Part shown: positions 56,234 to 63,947 of the stretch, piece after piece
Numbering within the stretch: the first letter of the stretch is position 1
How the letters are laid out: each line of letters starts with the position of its first letter
Origin: CAWJLE01 sp963843645
Lineage (GTDB): Bacteria; Chloroflexota; Anaerolineae; DAOTYC01
Direction of reading: 5' to 3'
Length of the DNA: 64,000 nt
NCBI GenBank assembly: GCA_963843645.1
Contig: CAWJLE010000001.1
Span: 1,410,273 to 1,474,272, forward strand
Made by a program: the position numbers and the translations under genes
Notes under the pieces: generated by a model
Seen by the model: the letters and a program-made list of their open reading frames with translations, nothing else
Told to the model about the DNA's origin: nothing
The model's database searches: none

Positions 56234-57544
56234 TCACAGTCCGTGGAATCGGGCGATCACCCCACGCACCAGGCCGAACAGGAATGTGAACTGACCGAGC
56301 CACAACTGGGCCAATGGAACCGGTCCGCCCCGCGGGACGTTCTCGAGCCCGTATCGCGCGAGCAAGACCAAATTCCAACCGACGAACGCCCCGGAGATCA
56401 GGGTCAGCGACCATCGGGTTAATCGCGGCCGCCAGGCAACGTACAGCGCGGCCAATCCCAGCGCAAAGGCCGGCACGCAGTTGACCAGGAATCGCTGCCC
56501 GAAGCTGATCGCCCCCGACCACGAGCTCCACGATCCAATGATGTAGACCTGAATCAAAAAGTTGAGGGCCAGGAAGGCCGCCCAGCGCGCACGATAGCGC
56601 GGGAGGTAGATGAAGAGCCCCAACACGGCCAGGACGGCCATCGGCGTCCACGGGAACAAACCCCGGTTCGTGGAGAACAGCACGTCCAGGAAATGGGGCG
56701 ACGACCACGTGAAGGACTGCCGCGCCACCGTGTAGGGATTCGAGACCAACCACTGGCCGAAAACGACGCGCCAAACGATCAGCTGCGGCATGAACCCGAT
56801 CACTGCTCCGGCGACCAGTGCCAGCCCCCTCGCCAGAAACGCCCCTCGTTCCCCATGACGCAATGCGACACCGCTCGCATCCGCCACTCCCGGCCATAGC
56901 AACAGCGGCGCGTTTTGGGGGCGTACGGCGGCAGCGAGACCTCCCGCCAGCCCCAGCCCGAAGCGGGACTGCCACGTCGGCTCCTCTTCCCGCGCCCAGA
57001 GCCGAAAGAACAGCACGTTCATGAAGAAGTCGTTGGCGTGCGCGACGAAGGGCTGCGCCGACATGTAGAGCACCAACGGCGACGCCAGCCAGGCCGTCAC
57101 CGGGGCCAGCATCGACTCGAATTGTGGTGCGAAGCGCTGGCACAGCCGGTACAGCCAATACACACCGATCAGGGCGTATACGGCGGACCCGAGAGCGGTC
57201 GAAGCCTGATAGGGCCAGCTGTAGCCGTCCGTCGCGATTGGGTGGCCAGCGGCGGTCGACAGATTGGCGAATGCATGTCCCACGAGAAAGAAGGGGAGCC
57301 ACAGAACGGCTGAGCCAACCGGCCATTCGTCGATCATGTAACCGGTGGGGGATAGCGGCCGTTCCTCCGGGAAGCCGAGTTGCTTAAACGCGTCGCTCAC
57401 GTTCAGGGAGTGCTCGATGACCGCCGATCGCAGCCACGAGTAATAACCGATGGTGTCAGAACCGTGGATTTCGGGCCGGAACAGAACGGCCAACAGCACG
57501 AGCCATATGCCAACCAGGGCCAGGGTGTATTTGCTCCAGGTCAA
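56234..57544 (-). CDS. Multi-pass membrane protein, glycosyltransferase-like (GT-C type)
   Basis: The 436-residue protein has about ten hydrophobic helices. After the first helix comes RPEIHGSDTIGYYSWLRSAV, with acidic residues in the first outer loop, a pattern seen in GT-C glycosyltransferases that use lipid-linked sugars. Other motifs are FVAHANDFFMNVLFFRLWAR and GGLAAAVRPQNAPLLLWPG, the latter common in ArnT/DPM-type membrane transferases. The start is TTG behind GAAGGAAG. No close named family comes to mind. It lies between the beta-CASP gene and dnaA, both in different functional classes. Confidence 0.6.
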   Translation of the reverse strand: MTWSKYTLALVGIWLVLLAVLFRPEIHGSDTIGYYSWLRSAVIEHSLNVSDAFKQLGFPEERPLSPTGYMIDEWPVGSAVLWLPFFLVGHAFANLSTAAGHPIATDGYSWPYQASTALGSAVYALIGVYWLYRLCQRFAPQFESMLAPVTAWLASPLVLYMSAQPFVAHANDFFMNVLFFRLWAREEEPTWQSRFGLGLAGGLAAAVRPQNAPLLLWPGVADASGVALRHGERGAFLARGLALVAGAVIGFMPQLIVWRVVFGQWLVSNPYTVARQSFTWSSPHFLDVLFSTNRGLFPWTPMAVLAVLGLFIYLPRYRARWAAFLALNFLIQVYIIGSWSSWSGAISFGQRFLVNCVPAFALGLAALYVAWRPRLTRWSLTLISGAFVGWNLVLLARYGLENVPRGGPVPLAQLWLGQFTFLFGLVRGVIARFHGL

Positions 57545-57639
57545 TCGCGCGACTTCCTTCCCGATTGCACCATTCTCCTCGCAGCGATACCGATCGCTTT
57601 GGCGGGGCGAGGTCGAGAGAGAATCTGCCCTGGGCTGGC

Positions 57640-59083
57640 CTACTTGCCGACCGCCTGGCGCTGCTCGGCGCGGACCGGGCCGCCCAGCAACAACTCCTTC
57701 AGTGTGGCCATTTCACGGCGCAATTGATCGTCTTCCTCCGCCGAGGCCGCGACCTTGTTGTGACCGTGGAGCACGGTAGTATGGTCGCGATTGCCCAACG
57801 CGGCCCCAATCTGAGGCAGCGAGGCCGAGGTCTCTTCGCGCATGAGGTACATCGCTATCTGGCGCGGCTTCACCAGGCCCTTGCTGCGGCGCGGCCCGAT
57901 CAGGTCGCCGACGGCGACCCCGTAGAAGTCGGCCACGGCTGCGATGATCTCGGGGAGGGACTTGGTGCATTTCGGCGCGGCGATGTCCTGCAAGGCATTG
58001 ACCGCCAGCTCAGAAGTGATGGCCGTTTGGGTCAGCTTGGCATACGCCAGGACCCGGTTGAGAGCGCCCTCCAGCTCGCGGATATTGCTCTGCACGCGAT
58101 GCGCGATCAGGTCCAGCACCCCGTCCGGTACCGGCACGGATTGCGCCTCGGCCTTGTTGCGCAGGATCGCGGTCCGTGTCTCCAGGTCCGGCGCCTGAAT
58201 GTCCACCGTCAGGCCCCATTCGAAGCGGGAACGGAGCCGTTCTTCGAGTGTCAGGATGGCCTTCGGCGGGCGGTCGCTGGACAGGACGATCTGCCTGTTC
58301 GCCGAATGCAGCGTATTGAACGTGTGGAAAAACTCCTCCTGTGTGCTCTCCTTGCCGGCGATGAATTGCACGTCGTCGATCAGGAGGACGTCGCGCGTGC
58401 GGTATTTCTCACGGAAAGCGTCGGTCGTGTAATTGCGGATCGAGTTGATGAGGTCGTTCGTGAACTCCTCGGACGAGACGTACAGCACCCGGGCCCCGGT
58501 CGCCTGCAGGTTCTGACCCACGGCGTGCAGCAGGTGAGTCTTCCCCAGGCCCACCCCGCCGTGCACGAAGAGTGGATTATACGCCCCGGCCGGATTGTCC
58601 GCCACGGCGAGGGCAGCGGCGTGAGCCAGCCGATTGGAGCTGCCCACGATGAAATTCTCGAAGCGATACTTCGGATTCAGGTGACTTTCGCTCAACCCAT
58701 TGTGCTGGGATTTCGGGCGGGGTGAACTGGTCGAAGCCAACAGAGGCGCCGTCGGCGCTCGCGGTCTCCTTTTCCTTGGGTCCCTTGGGCTGAACCATGA
58801 ACTTCACTTCGACGGCCTGCCCCACGATACCGACCAGCGTCCGCTTGATGATGGTCAGCAGCCGATTCTCCAGCCAATCCTTGGCAAAGCCATTGTGCAC
58901 TGCAACCAGATAAGTGCCGTCCTCGAACGAAACCAGACTGGTGTTCTTCACCCACGTGTCGAAAGTGGCTTTGGTCATTTGAAGCTGTAGCTCGCCCAGG
59001 GCCGCCTGCCAGACCTGCTCGGCTTTGGCGAATGGTCCCATAGGATTGTCCTGTCTCTCCGTGGCATTCGGTGATACCGGCAT
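57640..59083 (-). CDS. dnaA: Chromosomal replication initiator DnaA, one frameshift
   Basis: DnaA opens the replication origin. Domain I is seen in AEQVWQAALGELQLQMTKAT and FDTWVKNTSLVSFEDGTYLV. The AAA+ domain has YRFENFIVGSSNRLAHAAAL, Walker A VHGGVGLGKTHLLHAVG and Walker B VLLIDDVQFIAGKESTQEEF. Domain IV has the DNA-binding signature LPQIGAALGNRDHTTVLHG. A frame change near 58710, in the linker, joins the two parts. ATG 59083 follows GGGGAA; ATG 59041 is an alternative. dnaN does not follow, and no obvious DnaA-box cluster lies nearby. Confidence 0.94.
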
Positions 59084-59648
59084 TAGCTTCCCCTTGTAAC
59101 CATGACGAAAGAAAGAAGGTCGCGATGAAGTTTCGGGCCGCCATTTAGAGAACTTCAAAAACGCTGTTTCCGACGCGCCACCGCGGGCCGAGCATCGCAA
59201 AATGCTCGAAGGCGCGCTGATAACCGGTCAACGAGATGAGACGAGCCGAACCCACTCAAAAAGACGGGGCGCTTGACGGCGGACTCTATCATTCTCGACA
59301 AAAGACTTAGTGACGACTTATGGAGAAGCCAACGCGCAGACTCTCTGGCGGGGCGATGACTCACACCTACGCCCGGTCGAAGAAAAGAACGAGCGGCCAA
59401 CGAACCAACTGCCAGGCCACTTGGGATCGACCTGGTGTGTTCGACCGTGGATCAACTCGAGAGCTTGGGAAGTTCTTGACGACAACCCTATTCTACCAAA
59501 TCTGGTCGGGCTTGGCAATAGGCCAACCTTAAAATCCGACGGGGTGGCAAGGTTTTTAAGAACGGACACTTCTTGTCGGGAAAGGGACGACGAAAGACCG
59601 AAGCGCGGCTCACGAACCGTCCGAGGGGAAACGTGCGCCGGGCCGGGT
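59084..59648. other. Long gap upstream of dnaA, no gene seen
   Basis: Open frames here on either strand have no family-like features. Searching by eye I see no copies of TTATCCACA or its complement and no AT-rich repeat array, so an origin is not supported, although the position upstream of dnaA would be the usual place for one. Confidence 0.4.
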
Positions 59649-59855
59649 TCAATGATTTCTGACGAGCTGCAGCGGCTTGTTATCGGCCTTGGACTGCGGC
59701 ACCAACGCCGCCTTATCGATGTCGCGCGGCAACCGGGAATAATCGCAGTTGCACGGTCCCCCACGGCTGCATCCCAGGCAACAGTAGGTGGTGCCGTCTA
59801 CGATCGTCGGCTGCCAATCGAACCGTATTCCGCAAGTAGCACATCGCGTACTCAT
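59649..59855 (-). CDS. Small Cys-rich probable metal-binding protein
   Basis: The 68-residue product starts MSTRCATCGIRFDWQPTIVD and continues TTYCCLGCSRGGPCNCDYSR, giving eight Cys residues in about 40 positions arranged as CxxC, CCxxC and CxC. This looks like a compact zinc-binding knuckle pair. ATG 59855 has GAGGAG at seven bases, which supports it as a real gene in spite of its size. Partner genes and function are unknown. Confidence 0.55.
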   Translation of the reverse strand: MSTRCATCGIRFDWQPTIVDGTTYCCLGCSRGGPCNCDYSRLPRDIDKAALVPQSKADNKPLQLVRNH

Positions 59856-59978
59856 CTCGACACTCCTCGCGCAGGACCATATGAACGACTTGCTCCCCGC
59901 GCTCTTGATGTGCGATTATAGTCTCGGTGCGTCTGAAAAACGATAGAACCACGTTAGAAATACGTCAGAACGGCAGAA

Positions 59979-60869
59979 TCATCTTTCGATCGCAACGACA
60001 GGCTCGCTCATGCCCTCACTGAAGTACGCTCGGGCCATACGAGGTGTATTGAAGGCGCAGCCCACGCGGCCCTGCCGGTCCAGCGCGATCAGCCCGCCCA
60101 GCCCACCGACCCGGGTCTCCAGCATTCGAATGGCCTCCTCCGCCGCGGTCTGAGCGTCCCGTTCTGCGAGAAGGTCGACCGCACTGCGGGCCATGGTGAC
60201 GCGGATCATCGCCTCACCCCAGCCGGTTGTGGACACGCCGCCGCGCTCGCTGGCGTAGGTTCCGCAGCCGATGAGCGGCGAATCGCCGACCCGCCCGGGC
60301 GGCTTGTTGGGACTGCCGCCGGTGCTCGTGGCCGCCACGATATCGCCGTAGTCGTCCAACGCGACTGCGCCAACCGTGCAGCCGCCGAACACCGCGCCCG
60401 GCTCCGTCGATTGGCCGTCCCGGAAGGCCTGCCACCGCCGGATCTCGCGCTCGCACTGCAACTCGGCCGGGTCGCACAGCGGCAGTCCGGCCGTGGCGGC
60501 GAACCGGCTGGCGCCTTCGCCGATGATCATGACGTGGGGGCTGTCCATGACAGCGCGGGCCAACCGGACCGGATGGCGGACGTTGCGGACGCCGGCCACG
60601 GAGCCCGCAGCCAGGTCGCGGCCGTTCATCATGGCGGCGTCCAGCTCGACGATGCCGTCGGCGTTCAGGAACGACCCGCGCCCGGCGTCGAACGTCCCGT
60701 CGTCCTCCATCGTCACGATAGCCTGCTCGACGGCGTCGACTGCCCGGCCGCCGTGGGCCAGCACGTCCCAGCCGACCAGGACCGCGCGCCGGCAACCGGT
60801 CAGGTGCGCGGGCGCCTCGTCATCCGGGATTTTCCACGCGCCGCCGTGAATGATCAAAGCTCTCACTTC
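59979..60869 (-). CDS. Isoaspartyl peptidase/L-asparaginase (Ntn hydrolase)
   Basis: This enzyme self-cleaves to expose a catalytic Thr and removes isoaspartyl residues or hydrolyses asparagine. The 296-residue protein begins VRALIIHGGAWKIPDDEAPA and has GSFLNADGIVELDAAMMNG. The cleavage site is GGCTVGAVALDDYGDIVAAT, with the Thr preceded by Cys where Gly is more usual, and STGGSPNKPPGRVGDSPLIG follows. GTG 60869 is chosen because GGAGGG lies eight bases ahead; the upstream in-frame extension to 60926 is not family-like. Confidence 0.93.
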   Translation of the reverse strand, partial: EVRALIIHGGAWKIPDDEAPAHLTGCRRAVLVGWDVLAHGGRAVDAVEQAIVTMEDDGTFDAGRGSFLNADGIVELDAAMMNGRDLAAGSVAGVRNVRHPVRLARAVMDSPHVMIIGEGASRFAATAGLPLCDPAELQCEREIRRWQAFRDGQSTEPGAVFGGCTVGAVALDDYGDIVAATSTGGSPNKPPGRVGDSPLIGCGTYASERGGVSTTGWGEAMIRVTMARSAVDLLAERDAQTAAEEAIRMLETRVGGLGGLIALDRQGRVGCAFNTPRMARAYFSEGMSEPVVAIER

Positions 60870-60949
60870 AGAATCCCTCCACAATTGGGTGAGCGCCAGT
60901 ATAGGCACATCGGCTGTTTTTAGCAAGCGGCGCCAGCGGGCCAGAACGT

Positions 60950-60978
60950 TTGACGTTTGTACCCAAATCGGTTATACT
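60950..60978 (+). promoter_or_regulatory. Promoter of the tRNA pair
   Basis: TTGACG (60950-60955) and TATACT (60973-60978) are spaced by 17 bases and lie about 30 bases ahead of tRNA-Pro, a typical strong tRNA promoter. Confidence 0.75.
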
Positions 60979-61010
60979 TTTGAACTGTGGAACAGGTGAG
61001 TTAAGTGAAG

Positions 61011-61089
61011 CGGGGCGTAGCTCAGTCAGGTCTAGAGCGCGCGGTTTGGGACCGCGAGGGCGGAGGTTCAAATCCTCTCGCCCCGACCA
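61011..61089 (+). tRNA. tRNA-Pro (anticodon TGG)
   Basis: The cloverleaf folds with acceptor CGGGGCG/CGCCCCG, anticodon stem CGCGG/CCGCG around TTTGGGA, and T-arm GAGGTTCAAATCCTC. The 3' CCA is encoded (61087-61089). Confidence 0.95.
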
Positions 61090-61112
61090 GGTTGCTCATC
61101 GGCGACCACCGT

Positions 61113-61187
61113 GCGGGAGTAGCTCAGCGGTAGAGCTCCTGCCTTCCAAGCAGGCTGTCGCGGGTTCGAATCCCGTCTCCCGCTCCA
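61113..61187 (+). tRNA. tRNA-Gly (anticodon TCC)
   Basis: Acceptor GCGGGAG/CTCCCGC, D-arm GCTC/GAGC, anticodon stem CCTGC/GCAGG around CTTCCAA, and T-arm GCGGGTTCGAATCCCGT are all well formed. CCA is encoded at 61185-61187. It is followed two bases later by a NrdR-box-like pair. Confidence 0.96.
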
Positions 61188-61233
61188 TACAACATGTAGT
61201 AGGCCTCTTGGGCGCTGACCACAAGATGTAGTG
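61188..61233 (+). promoter_or_regulatory. Tandem NrdR-box-like palindromes before recombinase 1
   Basis: TACAACATGTAGTA (61188-61201) and CACAAGATGTAGTG (61220-61233) are 32 bp apart, about three helical turns. The second matches the GC-rich NrdR operator form (CACTACATCTTGTG read on the other strand). NrdR normally represses ribonucleotide reductase genes. Confidence 0.55.
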
Positions 61234-61259
61234 GTTCAGAAGCTCAGGAGGTTTTGCTT

Positions 61260-62210
61260 GTGAACACGGACAACCTTACTATTCTTAAGAACCTTGCACC
61301 TTCCCCGCTGCGACTGGCCCTGGATTCCTTCCTGCTCGACCGGCAGGCCATGAACTGTACCCGCAAGACCCTCGAAGCCTACCGCTACGCCCTCGGCAGT
61401 TTCTCGGTCTTTCTCGCCACTCAAGGCGTCTCACGTCCGGAGGCGATCACGGCCCACTTGATCCGCGCTTATCTCGTTGGGCTTCAGAATCGCGGCCTGA
61501 AAGACACCACCCAACATCTGCACGCCCGGTGCATCAAGACTTGGTTGAACTGGCTCGTCAACGAAGGGGACCTCGAAGTCTCTCCCATGCGGCGCGTGAG
61601 CATGCCCAAGCTAGAGAAGCGTGTGCCGCCGCCGTTTACGCCCGAGGAGGTGCAGCGTCTTCTCGACTGCTGCGAGCGTCGAACTACCATGGGAGCAAGA
61701 AACTACGCGATTGTGTTGACCCTGCTGGACACCGGGTTGCGAGCCGAGGAGTTCGCCAGCTTGAATGTCGACTCGCTTGACATGCGCTCCGGCATGGCGA
61801 CGGTGATGGGGAAAGGGCAAAAGCAGCGGCTGATTCGCGTCGGCAGCAAAGCCCGCTCCGCGATCCTCAGGATGCTGAGCTATCGAGCGCAACCAAGACC
61901 AAACGACCCGTTGTGGATCGGCTACGACATCCGGGGTCGGGAGAGCGGACGACTGAGCATGCATGGCATGCAGACGATGATTGTCCGGCTCGGACGTAGG
62001 GCACACGTGCGGCCTTGTGCGCCTCACCGGTTCCGAAGGACTTTCGCCCTCTGGTGCCTTCGCGATGGTATGGACCTCCACTCCCTGCGAATGCTGATGG
62101 GGCATTCGACTCTGACCGTGCTCCAGCGATATCTGGCCCTGGCTGGCGAGGATGTGGCGCGAGCACATGCAGCGCACAGCCCCGCTGACAAGTGGTTGGA
62201 GAAGACCTAA
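61260..62210 (+). CDS. Tyrosine recombinase 1 (XerC/D-like)
   Basis: This 316-residue integrase has an N-terminal SAM-like core-binding domain (LDSFLLDRQAMNCTRKTLEA, LGSFSVFLATQGV) and a C-terminal catalytic domain. Catalytic residues are the Arg in LDTGLRAEEFASLNV, Lys in GKGQKQRLIRV, HRFRRTFALWCLRD for H-x-x-R, GHSTLTVLQRYL for the second His and the Tyr nucleophile. GTG 61260 is chosen because AGGAGG lies eight bases ahead. It is homologous to the recombinase at 62387. The leader AGGAGGTTTTGCTT resembles AAGGTGGTTTTCGC before the second gene. Confidence 0.9.
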   Translation: MNTDNLTILKNLAPSPLRLALDSFLLDRQAMNCTRKTLEAYRYALGSFSVFLATQGVSRPEAITAHLIRAYLVGLQNRGLKDTTQHLHARCIKTWLNWLVNEGDLEVSPMRRVSMPKLEKRVPPPFTPEEVQRLLDCCERRTTMGARNYAIVLTLLDTGLRAEEFASLNVDSLDMRSGMATVMGKGQKQRLIRVGSKARSAILRMLSYRAQPRPNDPLWIGYDIRGRESGRLSMHGMQTMIVRLGRRAHVRPCAPHRFRRTFALWCLRDGMDLHSLRMLMGHSTLTVLQRYLALAGEDVARAHAAHSPADKWLEKT

Positions 62211-62247
62211 TCTCTTGTTCAGCACATGGCGTCGGGGCTGCCCATGG

Positions 62248-62321
62248 GCATCGGAGTTTCAGACGGCAGGACCCGACTTCGAATCAGACGGTTGCGCGTT
62301 CGAATCGCGCTGGGCGCACCA
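62248..62321 (+). tRNA. Degenerate tRNA-Arg-like sequence (anticodon-position TCG)
   Basis: The 3' half fits a tRNA well: loop CTTCGAA, 5-base variable region, T-arm GCGCG-TTCGAAT-CGCGC, acceptor strand TGGGCGC, then A and CCA. The anticodon stem has two mismatches and the 5' acceptor strand pairs poorly, while a weak D-arm (GTTT/GGAC) may form. It is probably a pseudo-tRNA or an attachment-site copy. A NrdR-box-like motif starts three bases after the CCA. Confidence 0.5.
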
Positions 62322-62323
62322 AC

Positions 62324-62367
62324 CACAAGATGTAGTAGAGAACCACCTGGATGCACTAGCTGCAGTG
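62324..62367 (+). promoter_or_regulatory. Tandem NrdR-box-like palindromes before recombinase 2
   Basis: CACAAGATGTAGTA (62324-62337) and CACTAGCTGCAGTG (62354-62367) lie 30 bp apart, directly ahead of the second recombinase start at 62387. The first is nearly identical to the box before recombinase 1. Confidence 0.5.
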
Positions 62368-62386
62368 GCAGAAAGGTGGTTTTCGC

Positions 62387-63322
62387 ATGCCCGGGGCAAA
62401 AAACGACCCACTGATTCATCTAATTCCACAAAATGAGTTCGTCGAAAGAGTGAACGCTTTTTTGATTGACCGGGAGGCTCGCGGCCTGAGCCCGCGGACC
62501 ATCGGCTTCTACCGCGACGAGCTGCGCTACCTGCAGATGTACCTGGAGGGGCAGGGAGTCGATGACGTGCTGGAAGTCACGGCTGACCTTCTGCGGGAGT
62601 ACATCTTAGCGCTCAAGGGACACCGCAACCCAGGCGGAGTGCATGCGGCGTACCGTGCAACGAAGGTCTTCTTCCGGTGGTACGAAGCGGAGATGGAGCC
62701 GGAATCCTGGAAGAACCCAATCGCCAAGGTGAAGCCGCCCAAGGTACCCGTGGAACCGATGAAACCGCTCGGCGTGCCGGAGCTGAAGGCCATGGTCGAC
62801 ACCTGTGAGCGCAAGACCTTCACTGGCGATCGGGACCGGGCCATTCTTCTGGCCCTGCTCGACACGGGTTGTCGGGCAGCGGAATTCGCAGCGCTGAACG
62901 TCGGTGACCTCAATATATCGACGGGGACCGTGGCGATACGAGCGGGGAAAGGCGGAAAGTCCCGCACCGTATTCGTGGGCGCGAAAGCTCGGCGAGAAAT
63001 CCTGCGTTATCTGAAACATCGCGATGCCCCTCGGCTCGAAGATCCGCTGTGGATCACGCAAGAGGGTGGCCGGCTGACCTATAGCGGCCTGCGGCAAATC
63101 CTGCGCCGTCGCGCCGAGCAGGTCGGTCTTATTGAGCCCGGCCTTCACAGTTTTCGCCGAGCCTTCGCTCTCGCTTGTCTGCGCAATGGCGTGGACCTCA
63201 TCAGCCTGCAACGACTACTCGGTCATTCAGATCTGAACGTCATCCGTCGCTACCTGGCTCAGACTGAGGCGGATTTGCAGCGGGCGCATTCGCAGGGGGG
63301 GCCCGTGGATAGACTCCTATAG
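62387..63322 (+). CDS. Tyrosine recombinase 2 (XerC/D-like)
   Basis: This 311-residue integrase is clearly related to the one at 61260. It has a core-binding domain (FLIDREARGLSPRTIGFYRD, LRYLQMYLEGQGV) and catalytic residues in LDTGCRAAEFAALNVGD, GKGGKSRTVFVG, HSFRRAFALACLRNG and GHSDLNVIRRYL, with the final Tyr in RRYLAQ. ATG 62387 has AAAGGTGG at seven bases. The pair forms a tandem duplication of recombinase genes, each behind a tRNA-type end and a palindrome pair. Confidence 0.9.
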   Translation: MPGAKNDPLIHLIPQNEFVERVNAFLIDREARGLSPRTIGFYRDELRYLQMYLEGQGVDDVLEVTADLLREYILALKGHRNPGGVHAAYRATKVFFRWYEAEMEPESWKNPIAKVKPPKVPVEPMKPLGVPELKAMVDTCERKTFTGDRDRAILLALLDTGCRAAEFAALNVGDLNISTGTVAIRAGKGGKSRTVFVGAKARREILRYLKHRDAPRLEDPLWITQEGGRLTYSGLRQILRRRAEQVGLIEPGLHSFRRAFALACLRNGVDLISLQRLLGHSDLNVIRRYLAQTEADLQRAHSQGGPVDRLL

Positions 63323-63481
63323 TGGCAAGCTTATCTCGGTCCAAAGTTGCTGTGCAAGGCGGGGCGGTCATGCAGAGGAGGACACAGATTCAGGGGTTGC
63401 GAGCAGCGGATCGGAACCTCTTCGTGTGACCAAACATCGTCGACCAGAAGTTGGCTAAGTCGCAGCCAACGCCTTCGGATT

Positions 63482-63531
63482 CGACGCTTATTAACCGCAA
63501 GGTCATGAGGGTTCGAGTCCCTCCCGCCCTA
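63482..63531 (+). other. tRNA-like 3' half
   Basis: A perfect T-arm GAGGG-TTCGAGT-CCCTC (63507-63523) and acceptor-type strand CCGCCCT follow a loop-like TTATTAA, but no matching 5' half lies at tRNA distance and no CCA is encoded. It precedes another palindrome pair. Confidence 0.45.
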
Positions 63532-63537
63532 TTGAGG

Positions 63538-63582
63538 CACAATATGTAGGGGCGAACCTGCAAGGAATAAATATATGTTGTG
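63538..63582 (+). promoter_or_regulatory. Third NrdR-box-like pair
   Basis: CACAATATGTAGGG (63538-63551) and AAATATATGTTGTG (63569-63582) are 31 bp apart. Each keeps one good half-site. No gene follows; a terminator comes at once. Confidence 0.4.
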
Positions 63583-63586
63583 GTAG

Positions 63587-63617
63587 CGGCTCTTCCCGAT
63601 TGGAAGAGTCGTTTTTT
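63587..63617 (+). terminator. Strong rho-independent terminator
   Basis: CGGCTCTTCC (63587-63596) pairs with GGAAGAGTCG (63602-63611) with a 5-base loop, followed by TTTTTT. It lies directly behind the third palindrome pair. Confidence 0.8.
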
Positions 63618-63812
63618 GTGTTCGAAAGAGTGCTGAAGATTCTCTTAAGGCTAAGAACCGGTACTCGTGGACAAAATCCGCAGCACTTTGGTCCTCAATC
63701 TACAGTTCGTGGATCCCCATTGTCGAGTCCCGGGAGCGTCAGGTCGGGCGTAACGTAACACATAAGGGCAGGATCGTAAAATCTTGGAATGGCCGTGCAT
63801 GATCGTTTAGAG

Positions 63813-63900
63813 GCCTCATCCCCGGCAAGCACCATCGGTACCGCGGGCTGACTGCATTCTAAGCAGTGGGCCGGGGGTTCGAGTTCCTCTTGAGGTGCTA
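63813..63900 (+). other. Degenerate tRNA-like sequence (anticodon-position TCT)
   Basis: A perfect anticodon arm ACTGC-ATTCTAA-GCAGT and a weaker T-arm GGGGG-TTCGAGT-TCCTC are followed by TTGAGGT, which can pair with GCCTCAT at 63813. The total of 88 bases is too long for a normal tRNA-Arg and there is no clear D-arm or CCA. The rest of 63618-63812 holds no feature I can support. Confidence 0.4.
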
Positions 63901-63902
63901 GC

Positions 63903-63947
63903 CACAATATATAGTGTTTTTCAGGTCACCATCTCTTACTAGTAGTG
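63903..63947 (+). promoter_or_regulatory. Fourth NrdR-box-like pair with a perfect AT-rich box
   Basis: CACAATATATAGTG (63903-63916) matches the AT-rich NrdR consensus fully. A weaker right half-site ends in TAGTAGTG at 63947, 31 bp on. The controlled gene, if any, would start beyond the right edge of the window. Confidence 0.5.

Noticed and set aside
57640..59083. Programmed frameshifting in dnaA (as in dnaX)
   Set aside because: The change falls in a linker without a slippery heptamer or stimulatory hairpin that I can see, and similar shifts occur in many unrelated genes here.
59084..59648. Origin of replication upstream of dnaA
   Set aside because: No DnaA boxes or AT-rich unwinding repeats were seen by eye; the position alone is not enough.
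59310..59921. 203-codon plus-strand frame covering the small Cys-rich gene
   Set aside because: It overlaps a better-supported minus gene and its sequence is not protein-like.
63361..63531. tRNA interrupted by an intron (GGGGCGG pairing with CCGCCCT)
   Set aside because: The two strands could pair, but the intervening 150 bases show no D-arm, anticodon stem or intron features, so chance pairing is likelier.
63695..63907. 70-codon minus-strand frame near the right edge
   Set aside because: It lies across the tRNA-like sequence and the palindrome region and has no ribosome-binding site or family features.
61188..63947. CRISPR array from the recurring short palindromes
   Set aside because: The motifs are palindromic pairs at irregular large intervals tied to tRNA-like ends; there are no regular repeats and spacers and no cas genes.
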